Of a stretch of DNA of 64,000 bases, positions 43,850 through 51,034 are shown piece by piece. The DNA is from Syntrophobacter sp963666995. GTDB lineage: Bacteria; Desulfobacterota; Syntrophobacteria; Syntrophobacterales; Syntrophobacteraceae. How positions within the stretch are numbered: the stretch's first letter is position 1; every line of letters begins with the position of its first letter. Made by a program: the position numbers and the translations under genes. Where the stretch lies: positions 4,402,001 to 4,466,000 of the forward strand of contig OY762941.1 of the NCBI GenBank assembly GCA_963666995.1. Direction: 5' to 3'. The notes below the pieces were generated by a model. That model made no database searches and was not told the DNA's origin. It saw only the letters and a list, made by a program, of their open reading frames with translations.

Positions 43850-44769
43850 TTCTTTGCCTTCTCCTCCACAGGATAGCCTCGGCCCTCCCATGCCGTTAGT
43901 CCCCCCTCCAGAATCCTTACATTCTTGTAACCACGGAGAAGCAGCTTAGTGGCAACCTCAAGATCATAGGGTTTACTGATCGTTGCACCGTACACGACGA
44001 TCTTCTTTTCCTTGTCTTCTTCGGCGAAGGTCATCAGGTAAACAATGTCGAAGAGTCCTAGGGGGATGTTGACGGCTCCCCCGATATGGCGTTGTTGATA
44101 AAAGTTGGTTGGCATGGCATCCAAAATGAGCGCTTCACCGTGCTGAATCTCTTCCATAACAGCAGAAGGACTGACCATAGGAATTGAGCTTCCGTCAGGA
44201 AATTCAGGGAAAAGAGGTATCCCGTTGGGATTGGTGGAGTTGAAAATCACCGCAAGAACAATACTGATTACGATGACCAGAAAGAAATCAACCCAGGACA
44301 TCCGGGAGGCTTTGTAGGCTTTGCATGCTTCCATCTCAAGGCGCTCGTCATCTCTGAGAAGCCAGCGCCTCATCTCTTTCACGAACATCTTGGAAATGTC
44401 GGGAAAGTCCCTCAATATACGGTCAAACCGATCTTTTGAGAGGATCATCAAGTGAGTCTCTTCCAATGCCTCTATATCGGCAGACACCGGTTCGCCCGTG
44501 AGGAGCGCCATTTCACCAAAAGTATCCCCTGGCCCCTGGATGGAAAGATCAATCTCCACTCCTTTTTCATTTCTTCCAAAGATCCTCACTCTGCCTGAAC
44601 TGATGATGTAAAGGCTATCGCCAGGGTCGCCCGCTCTACAGATGATAGTATGTTGTTGCACTACCAGATCTTGAACCGCCCGGGTGATTGCATTCAGTGC
44701 TTCCTTCGACAAGTCCCGGAAGACGGGGCTTTTCATCAGGATGTTCACTTTGTCGTCGTTCTCGGTCAT
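43846..44769 (-). CDS. cNMP-binding, membrane and rhodanese-like fusion protein
   Basis: A 307-residue protein in three parts. A cyclic-nucleotide-binding domain (about 15-125; GDPGDSLYIISSGRVRIF, FGEMALLTGEPVSA) is followed by one membrane helix (about 160-176; WVDFFLVIVISIVLAVIF). A rhodanese-like domain (about 198-303; ILDAMPTNFYQQRHIGGAVNIP, EGGLTAWEGRGYPV) ends it. There is no DNA-binding helix-turn-helix. The rhodanese active-site Cys is absent: the loop reads VVYGATISKPYD with Gly261 in its place, so sulfur transfer is unlikely. It may be a membrane signal receiver within the TlpA/DoxX operon. Confidence 0.85.
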   Translation of the reverse strand: MTENDDKVNILMKSPVFRDLSKEALNAITRAVQDLVVQQHTIICRAGDPGDSLYIISSGRVRIFGRNEKGVEIDLSIQGPGDTFGEMALLTGEPVSADIEALEETHLMILSKDRFDRILRDFPDISKMFVKEMRRWLLRDDERLEMEACKAYKASRMSWVDFFLVIVISIVLAVIFNSTNPNGIPLFPEFPDGSSIPMVSPSAVMEEIQHGEALILDAMPTNFYQQRHIGGAVNIPLGLFDIVYLMTFAEEDKEKKIVVYGATISKPYDLEVATKLLLRGYKNVRILEGGLTAWEGRGYPVEEKAKK

Positions 44770-44775
44770 TGCCCT

Positions 44776-45348
44776 CTACTGCTTCTTGTAGTTTTCTCTC
44801 AGATTTTTTAGAAACCCGTCGAAATCCTGGATCACCCCGCTGTGGCTCATAAGCACCTTGCCACTGTGCGTTACCAGCACCATGGTCGGCGTTTCCATCA
44901 TTTCCATGGCTTGGGCAATGGCCAAATTCTCGTCGGGGAATAACGGAAACGGTACCTTGAAGTTCTTTTTGAAAGCATCTATTTGCGTTTTGTCGTTTCC
45001 GATGCATATCCCAATGATCTTTACATCCCTGGCCAAAGCAGCGTCTTTCTGGATCACCTGGTAAAGCCTGTTGAGTACAGGTGCATTCGCGTGGCATTGA
45101 GGGCATAAGGCACTCAGGATCTCGATAAGGACAAGTTTTGCTCCGATCTGGGAGATAGTGCAAGGGGCCATCGTTTCCAGGCCAAGATAAGTCAATGTTT
45201 GTTGTGAGTCCGGCGCCGGCAGGGTGAACTGGGGAAGCTGTGATCCTGCAACAAACGGCTGGTTTTGAGAACCGTAAACGGCATAGCACTGCAGAACGAA
45301 CAAAAGACAGATCATGAGTTGAAGGCTCGTGAGAAAACGTTTCTTCAT
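44776..45348 (-). CDS. TlpA-like thioredoxin-fold protein
   Basis: A 190-residue exported thioredoxin-fold protein with signal peptide (about 1-26) and redox-active CxxC at Cys82/Cys85 (LCPQCHANAPVLNRL). The TlpA/AhpC-like core follows (VKIIGICIGNDKTQI, ETPTMVLVTHSGKVL). It probably reduces or exchanges disulfides on the outer face of the membrane. A GAGGAGGAATG ribosome site precedes the start. It is the first gene after the sigma-54-type promoter at 45474-45487 and heads a four-gene operon. Confidence 0.88.
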   Translation of the reverse strand: MKKRFLTSLQLMICLLFVLQCYAVYGSQNQPFVAGSQLPQFTLPAPDSQQTLTYLGLETMAPCTISQIGAKLVLIEILSALCPQCHANAPVLNRLYQVIQKDAALARDVKIIGICIGNDKTQIDAFKKNFKVPFPLFPDENLAIAQAMEMMETPTMVLVTHSGKVLMSHSGVIQDFDGFLKNLRENYKKQ

Positions 45349-45473
45349 GTGACATTCCTCCTCGGAATCAAGTGAGTCCCGCCATCAAAACTCTTGGCTG
45401 TTGCCCTTATCGAATGCGGGACGACAGCAGGGAGCAGGCCAAAAAGCGGTGAGCTATGCTGCACAATCTTAGA

Positions 45474-45487
45474 GCAAATTCCATGCC
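45474..45487 (-). promoter_or_regulatory. Sigma-54-type promoter (B, leftward)
   Basis: GGCATGGAATTTGC on the minus strand, correct GG-N10-GC. It is 99 bases from the enhancer block at 45587-45634 and points toward the TlpA operon. Confidence 0.8.
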
Positions 45488-45586
45488 CGACGGATTGAGA
45501 AAGGTTGAGTTTTTTTTTGGGCAATGTGTAGAGACACTTACGGAAGAATGAGACCCGTCGATGGTTATGGACTTGAGTAGAAATAG

Positions 45587-45634
45587 TGTTGCATGCGACA
45601 CAGAAGGCATGCAACACTTCCGTTGCATGCAACG
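45587..45634. promoter_or_regulatory. 48-bp palindromic enhancer block (B), shared by two promoters
   Basis: Sites are TGTTGCATGCGACA (45587-45600), CATGCAACA and a perfect CGTTGCATGCAACG palindrome (45621-45634). It lies midway between divergent -24/-12-type sequences at about 100 bases on each side. Confidence 0.82.
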
Positions 45635-45735
45635 TGCCTTTTCTTGCCGGCTATAGACTGAATATGCTGTCCAGCCACCATTAACTATGTGTTATTCAAT
45701 CACAATATTGAATAAATGAGATCACCTGTCTGCTC

Positions 45736-45749
45736 GGCACAGATCTTGA
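45736..45749 (+). promoter_or_regulatory. Sigma-54-type promoter (B, rightward)
   Basis: GGCACAGATCTTGA on the plus strand, with the -24 GGCAC consensus and correct spacing but GA where GC is usual at -12. It is 101 bases beyond the enhancer block and points to the helix-turn-helix gene at 45978. Confidence 0.6.
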
Positions 45750-45977
45750 TAAATGCAAATCGCGACGGAGGCCATCCCGCACATTTCTCATCTGTTCACC
45801 ACGTTCCCGGAAGATGGGAGGGAGAGGGTGAGGTTTCTAAAGAAGATGCGAGTACGGCCGTTGTTCCTTCCGGGAATAGCGGAGCCTCTCAATTGGAACG
45901 CATGTGAACGGGCGTTTTAAACTGGGAGATAAGTCGATAATAAGCGAGACTCAGAGAGGTTGCAAAAGGGGAAGGAT

Positions 45978-46259
45978 ATGGAGAATCGAGGGAGAGGAGA
46001 ATTCGAAAGAATTACTCTGGAAGATCACCTGTCATTGGACGAGATAAGGATAAAGATGCAGACAAGGCCGGGATTTCTAACGATGCAAAAATGGCTGGTG
46101 ATCTATAACTTCATTGTGCATCCAAGACCCCTATCGCAAATCGCTATGCATACGGGTCTGTCTGAAGCAACAGTTTATAGAATTGTTTCTGATTACAATA
46201 GGCTTGGACCTGAGGCTTTCGACATTAACTCAACTAAATTTTTTCATGTGGTTTCCTGA
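45978..46259 (+). CDS. Helix-turn-helix protein (IS630-type DNA-binding domain)
   Basis: A 93-residue protein. A helix-turn-helix (about 45-85; PLSQIAMHTGLSEATVYRIVSDYNRLGPEAFD) resembles the N-terminal DNA-binding domain of IS630-family transposases. No catalytic domain is attached. It may be a domesticated regulator or the remains of a transposase. The frame continues upstream to 45960; the ATG at 45978 was chosen to match the start of the charged N-terminus. It follows the rightward promoter of block B. Confidence 0.62.
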   Translation: MENRGRGEFERITLEDHLSLDEIRIKMQTRPGFLTMQKWLVIYNFIVHPRPLSQIAMHTGLSEATVYRIVSDYNRLGPEAFDINSTKFFHVVS

Positions 46260-46321
46260 TGAGCCTCGGGTCCGTATATTTCAAGAAACGACAGGTGGAA
46301 ATCAAACACAAAGGCAAAACC

Positions 46322-46600
46322 ATGGAAAATACGTTAAAACACAAAGATATCGAAGAGATACTGGCTAAGGCCGATGCTCTCCTCAAGCAAACCGATCCAG
46401 AGATCATCAAATTTATGGAAGAGGAGCGACGACTCCAACTTGAACGACATGCTCAAAGCTTGAAAAAACTCAAATCTGAGGTTCACGACAAGATCAAGGA
46501 GGAGGGAACGTCAGAGGCCAGTTCCTATAGCGAAGGAGTGCACGAGGCAATGGATGATATTGTGAAGGCCATGAAGGACTTGGCAAGCTATCTTTCCTGA
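46322..46600 (+). CDS. Small charged helical protein
   Basis: A 92-residue acidic and helical protein (KHKDIEEILAKADALLKQ, EEERRLQLERHAQSLKKLKSEV), probably coiled-coil, with no signal peptide and no recognised family. An AAAGG site precedes the ATG. It follows the helix-turn-helix gene on the same strand, in the B-rightward transcript. Confidence 0.62.
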   Translation: MENTLKHKDIEEILAKADALLKQTDPEIIKFMEEERRLQLERHAQSLKKLKSEVHDKIKEEGTSEASSYSEGVHEAMDDIVKAMKDLASYLS

Positions 46601-47076
46601 TTTCCGGCAAGCGCCATTGGCTCTTGATGATCGTTTCGGCCTTCCTCGAATAGCCTCCCGCAAGCTGGGAACGGGGCATTCATTACAGAGGCTGGGTAAC
46701 CGGGAAGGGCGAGACGCTTTCCTGCGTCTCCTGCTTTTGCTGTCTAACATCGGTACCGGCGATCGGAATGAGATAGGGCCGGTTTGCCTCGTGCTCAATC
46801 AACCGGCGCTGAGGAGTATCGCTTGTGCCCGATTACCGGGAAATCATGCTCTGCCGGAAGGTTGTCCATTGAAGGGCTCTCGGGGATTGTTCTCCCTACC
46901 GGCTCCCGCAGCCGGGGTATGTCCCATTGGCGGTTACCCGGTTCAAAGATGTACTTCTCTTAAACTGAAGCCTATCGATAGGGACATGTTTCAACATATT
47001 CTTGGGAAGGTCGAGGATGATTGCTTTTTATTCATCTTCTGATTATTTTCCTCATGCTAAGATATCCGAGCTTATA
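46601..47076. other. Intergenic region, no confident gene
   Basis: About 475 bases before the IS630 element. An open frame (46617-47042) has no recognisable motif. No UAS-type palindrome or promoter-like sequence was found. Confidence 0.45.
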
Positions 47077-47133
47077 CTAACTTGCGCGCAAGATTGAACT
47101 ATAGTAACATGCAACCCACCCCTCAGGAGGGGG

Positions 47134-47637
47134 TTGCCAATGTCAAAGAAAACGAAAGTATCCAGTGAGGTGTTTCAATTGGCGATGGAAGCTGCGGAGA
47201 AAGCGAGAACTTCCGATGACCTCAGAGCGGCTCAAGCTGTATTGATCCCCGGCCTTCTCGACATCCCTGACCGTATCACCGGGAAAATCATCGGTCGTTG
47301 TCGTGGAACAGTAGTCCAGTTGCGTAAGAAATTCAGCACCTTCAAGCAATCGCACGACCGCAACTGGGGTGGCCGCCGCTCCGGCTACATGACGATCGAG
47401 CAAGAACGTCAATTCCTTTCGGAATTCCTGGACCAGGCCGCACATGGCGGTATTTTGGTTGTGAGTAAGATTCAACAGGCATTTGAGGCCAAAGTGGGGC
47501 GCAAAGTAGCCCAAAGCACCATTTACCGGATGCTGGACCGTCACGATTGGCGAACTATCATACCAAGGCCTCGTCATCCCAACAGCAACACCGAAGCCCG
47601 GGAGGGCTTTAAAAAAACTCCCGAAAACAGTGACTAA
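47134..47637 (+). CDS. IS630 transposase, N-terminal part (OrfA)
   Basis: 167 codons carrying the DNA-binding region: an N-terminal helix-turn-helix and a winged-helix-like part (VVSKIQQAFEAKVGRKVAQSTIYRMLDRHDW). The frame ends shortly after an A7 run (47611-47617). Removing one A would join it to OrfB as KKLPKTVTKCV, so the two probably make one protein by slippage, or one was frameshifted by mutation. Confidence 0.82.
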   Translation: MPMSKKTKVSSEVFQLAMEAAEKARTSDDLRAAQAVLIPGLLDIPDRITGKIIGRCRGTVVQLRKKFSTFKQSHDRNWGGRRSGYMTIEQERQFLSEFLDQAAHGGILVVSKIQQAFEAKVGRKVAQSTIYRMLDRHDWRTIIPRPRHPNSNTEAREGFKKTPENSD

Positions 47638-48199
47638 GTGCGTGAAAGCACTTGCTCCCCTGAGAGTGCGCTTGCGGTTGATGCTCCAAGATGAAGGGCG
47701 TTTTGGAAGAATCAGCACTCCTCAACGTTGCTGGGCGCCTCGCGGAATTCGTCCTTATGTACCTAACCAGATCATCCGCGAATATACCTATGCATACGTT
47801 GCGGTATCTCCTCATGACGGCACACTGGATTCGTTGATTTTGCCCCAGGTTAGTGAACAGGCCATGTCTATTTTCTTGAGGGAAGTGAGCAATCGGCATC
47901 CGGATGAGTTCATCCTCATGGTCATGGATGGCGCGGGATGGCATAAAGCCAAGGCGCTCAGCGTGCCCGAGAATATGGCGCTGATCTTCCTTCCACCTTA
48001 CAGTCCGGAACTCAACCCGGTGGAGCACGTTTGGGAGGACATCCGAGAGAACGGTTTCCGCAACAAGGCTTTCAACAGCATTGAAGCTGTGGAGGATCAA
48101 TTGATGCAGTCCCTCAAAGCCCTTGAAAAGGACCCCGCATCAGTGGCGAGAATGACAGGGTTTCCGTGGATCGTTAGTATAAACTTGCACGCAAAATAG
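47630..48199 (+). CDS. IS630 transposase, catalytic part (OrfB)
   Basis: 189 codons with the DDE catalytic triad: LQDEGRFG (first D/E), VMDGAGWHKAK (second D) and PPYSPELNPVEHVWEDIR (E with the IS630 signature). It starts at a GTG that overlaps OrfA by eight bases. Catalyses cut-and-paste insertion at TA sites. Confidence 0.85.
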   Translation: MTKCVKALAPLRVRLRLMLQDEGRFGRISTPQRCWAPRGIRPYVPNQIIREYTYAYVAVSPHDGTLDSLILPQVSEQAMSIFLREVSNRHPDEFILMVMDGAGWHKAKALSVPENMALIFLPPYSPELNPVEHVWEDIRENGFRNKAFNSIEAVEDQLMQSLKALEKDPASVARMTGFPWIVSINLHAK

Positions 48200-48590
48200 T
48201 ATTACTCGTTGAGAGCTGGGAATCCGCGCCGCTCTTCGAGAGGGTTTCCCGGCATCCATTAGTGAAAGCAGCCCCCGATCTTTTCAGGCCGCACAGCCCG
48301 AAGCTCAAACGGCTGGAACCCACACAAGGATGGCTATGGTCCGGCACCAGTACTACCACTCAAATACGTTCGTTCTTCACAGTTGGAAAATGCTATACGG
48401 GAAGAGGGCGAAGTTTATTCAATGGCCGCTATAGCCGGCTTCCGAATAGTTGATTTTGGCCGACTTTCTGACCGGCGGCGATATAAAGTCAGGCATAAAT
48501 GCTAATGAAACACAAACGGTATGGCGAGGCTATCGAGAAAAAGGTGCAACCCGAATGCTCCAGAGTCATCGGGCAGGGGAGGAAGAGTGC

Positions 48591-50318
48591 ATGAACTGTA
48601 CAGAAGGGAGCAAACACGACGCTTCCAATCAGCTTTCCAAGTCGCCTACAGGCATACAGGGTTTTGACGAAATCACAAACGGCGGGCTTCCACGGGGAAG
48701 GCCGACCCTTGTTTGCGGCTCTGCCGGTTCGGGGAAGACCCTTTTTGCCATGGAATTCCTTGTGCGCGGCGCTACTGAGTTCAACGAGCCGGGGGTTTTC
48801 GTCTCCTTTGAAGAAACAGAGGAGGAATTGAAGAAAAACGTCTCATCCCTGGGGTTTGACCTTGAAGACCTGGTAGCCCGTGAAAAGCTGTTCATGGATT
48901 ATGTTTCCATTGAGTTTAGCGATATCGAGGAAACCGGAGAGTACAACCTTGACGGACTTTTCGTCCGCCTTGGAGATGCCATTGAAACTGTGGGGGCAAA
49001 GCGGGTGGTGCTCGATACGTTGGAGGCACTCTTTGCGGGGCTTCCCAACCCTGTGATTCTTCGGGCGGAAATTCGGCGTCTCTTTCGCTACCTCAAAAGC
49101 AAGGGGGTTACAACCGTCGCTACGGCTGAGCAGGGAGACGGGAAGCTGACCCGCCATGGCCTTGAAGAATATGTCTCGGATTGCGTCGTCCAGCTTGACA
49201 ACCGAGTGAACGAGCAGTCAGCCACCCGGCGTCTTCGCGTTGTGAAGTATCGCGGGTCACAGCACGGCACCAACGAGTATCCTTTTCTCATTGAAAAGAA
49301 CGGCATTTCCGTTCTTCCCATCACTTCCATGGGCCTGGACTACGAAGCCCCATCCGAGCAAATCCCATCCGGGCTGCCTCGTCTGGATACCATGCTGGGA
49401 GGGGGCTTCTATCGCGGGAGCAGCATTCTTGTCTCGGGGACGGCCGGCACGGGAAAGACAAGCATTGCGGCCCACTTTTCAGACGAGACCTGCAAGCGTG
49501 GCGAGCGTTGCCTCTATTTTGCTTTCGAGGAATCGAGGAAGCAGATTATGCGAAACATGTGCTCGATAGGTGTCGAGCTTGCGCCATGGGAGCAGAAAGG
49601 GCTTCTGCGTTTCCACAATGTGCGCCCGAGCGTATACGTTCTTGAGATGCACCTTGTCATGATGCACAAGCTTATCAGGGAGTTCAAACCGAGAGTGGTT
49701 GTCATCGACCCGATATCCAACCTCCTTACCATCGGCAACCCGCCGGAAGTGAAGTCGGTCCTGACCCGCCTCATCGATTTCATGAAGATGGACGGCATAA
49801 CGGCCCTTTTCACAAGCCTTCTCGGAGGAGGCAGTATTGAGGAAACGTCAGTCGGCGTCTCCTCTCTCATGGATGCCTGGATCATGCTCCGGGATATCGA
49901 GACCAATGGGGAGCGCAACCGGGGGCTCTATATCCTCAAATCTCGCGGTGTGGCTCACTCGAACCAGGTGCGCGAGTTCCTCCTGACAAACAATGGAGTT
50001 GACCTTCTGGATATTTACACCGGCCCGGGCGGAGTGATGACCGGGGCATTGCGGGCTGCACAGGAGGCAAGAGAGAAGGCGCAAGCTCTTGAGCACGAGC
50101 AGGAAATTCAGCGTATGCAAAGAGAGCTTGCACGGGAGCGGCAAGCGCTGGAGGCTAAGATTTCACTTCTGCGATCCGAGTTCGAGGCCAGAGAGGATAG
50201 CCTGGGGAGAGCCATTTCGCAGGCGCAATCCCGCGAAGATGTTCTTGCCAAAGAGCGCATGGAAATTGCCCGGCTCCGCAAAGTCGACGAAACAACCTCT
50301 CAAACACAAAAGCTATAG
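48591..50318 (+). CDS. kaiC: KaiC-family tandem RecA-like ATPase/kinase
   Basis: A 575-residue double KaiC domain protein. Walker A motifs are GSAGSGKT (43-50) and GTAGTGKT (283-290), each followed by the catalytic Glu pair (VSFEETEEEL at 71-80 and AFEESRKQ at 311-318). The second domain has Ser424-Ser425 (VSSLMD) where cyanobacterial KaiC has the Ser-Thr phosphorylation pair. A C-terminal coiled coil (about 485-568) replaces the KaiA-binding tail. The ATG at 48591 has a GGGGAGGAAG site; the frame continues upstream to 48450 without one. kaiB genes, a histidine kinase and a response regulator follow. Confidence 0.92.
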   Translation: MNCTEGSKHDASNQLSKSPTGIQGFDEITNGGLPRGRPTLVCGSAGSGKTLFAMEFLVRGATEFNEPGVFVSFEETEEELKKNVSSLGFDLEDLVAREKLFMDYVSIEFSDIEETGEYNLDGLFVRLGDAIETVGAKRVVLDTLEALFAGLPNPVILRAEIRRLFRYLKSKGVTTVATAEQGDGKLTRHGLEEYVSDCVVQLDNRVNEQSATRRLRVVKYRGSQHGTNEYPFLIEKNGISVLPITSMGLDYEAPSEQIPSGLPRLDTMLGGGFYRGSSILVSGTAGTGKTSIAAHFSDETCKRGERCLYFAFEESRKQIMRNMCSIGVELAPWEQKGLLRFHNVRPSVYVLEMHLVMMHKLIREFKPRVVVIDPISNLLTIGNPPEVKSVLTRLIDFMKMDGITALFTSLLGGGSIEETSVGVSSLMDAWIMLRDIETNGERNRGLYILKSRGVAHSNQVREFLLTNNGVDLLDIYTGPGGVMTGALRAAQEAREKAQALEHEQEIQRMQRELARERQALEAKISLLRSEFEAREDSLGRAISQAQSREDVLAKERMEIARLRKVDETTSQTQKL

Positions 50319-50330
50319 GAGAGTACTCCC

Positions 50331-50627
50331 GTGTATGACGATAGTGAATACTTCATACTGAGACTCTATGTGGCCGGGCAAACCGGCAAGGCTATTGCAG
50401 CCTTTGCCAATCTGAAAACAATCTGCGAGGAACAACTCGAGGGAAGGTACGAGATAGAAGTCGTTGACCTTCTTGAGAACCCGAAACTTGCCAGGGAGGA
50501 TCAGATTGTTGCCCTTCCAACCTTGGTGAGAAGGCTTCCCCCACCGCTCCGAAAGATTATAGGCGACCTTTCCGACACCGAGCGCGTGCTCATCGGGCTA
50601 AATTTGCTGCCTCGTCCTAAAGCGTAA
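50331..50627 (+). CDS. kaiB: KaiB-family protein
   Basis: A 98-residue thioredoxin-fold KaiB-like protein: FILRLYVAGQTGKAIAAFANL, EVVDLLENPKLAREDQIVALPTLVRRLPPPLRKIIGDLS. In cyanobacteria KaiB switches fold to bind the KaiC CI ring; homologues outside cyanobacteria may work in stress signalling. The start is a GTG 12 bases after kaiC with a GGAGAG site. Nearly all KaiB core positions are kept. Confidence 0.9.
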   Translation: MYDDSEYFILRLYVAGQTGKAIAAFANLKTICEEQLEGRYEIEVVDLLENPKLAREDQIVALPTLVRRLPPPLRKIIGDLSDTERVLIGLNLLPRPKA

Positions 50628-50645
50628 GCCTTCAGGAGTCGTATT

Positions 50646-51006
50646 ATGGAAGGCAATACCACCGACAACGAAGTGAAAAGATATGAGCGGGCTGCCGGGG
50701 AGATGCAAACCGGAACATACGTTTTCCAACTGTATATGTCAGGTGTTACTCCAAAATCACTTCGAGCCATTGAAAACATCACGGCTCTTTGTGAGGAGTA
50801 TCTCAAGGGGCATTATGAGCTTCAAATCACAGGCGTGTACAGAGGATCCCGACCAGACAAGAGATGCCCGGATAGTTGCGGCACCTGCCCTCATAGAGAA
50901 GCTGTCGACTCCTTTGCGCAGCTTCACCGGCGACCTCGCGGACAAGGAGCATATCCTCTTCAGGCTCAACCTCATACCTGATGATTCGCCGAGAGAGCTT
51001 CCATAA
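50646..51006 (+). pseudogene. Second KaiB-family gene, frameshifted
   Basis: The first frame encodes YVFQLYMSGVTPKSLRAIEN and YELQITGVY. The rest of KaiB (DQTRDARIVAAPALIEKLST, PLRSFTGDLADKEHILFRLNL) continues in the next frame. Removing one A near 50841 (GTAC-A-GAGGAT) would give a complete protein of about 120 residues reading VYEDPDQTRDA. Either the gene is inactivated or expressed by frameshifting, or the base is an error. The next gene starts 28 bases later, so the operon continues. Confidence 0.8.
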
Positions 51007-51034
51007 AAATCGCGCAGTGAGCGGAGGTTTTGCC

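Larger units (their letters stand above)
47077..48199 (+). mobile_element. IS630-family insertion sequence
   Basis: 1,123 bp flanked by TA on both sides, as produced by IS630/Tc1 transposition. The terminal inverted repeats are CTAACTTGCGCGCAAG (left) and CTATTTTGCGTGCAAG (right, reverse complement). Two overlapping genes (47134-47637 and 47630-48199) encode the transposase. The right end coincides with the stop codon of the second. It separates the B-rightward genes from the Kai locus. Confidence 0.88.

Noticed and set aside
46617..47042. 141-codon frame before IS630
   Set aside because: No motif, unconvincing composition, no ribosome site.
47098..47116. AACATGCAACCC inside the IS630 left end, similar to an enhancer half-site
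   Set aside because: Lies in the IS terminal region with no partner sites or promoter; coincidence is likely.
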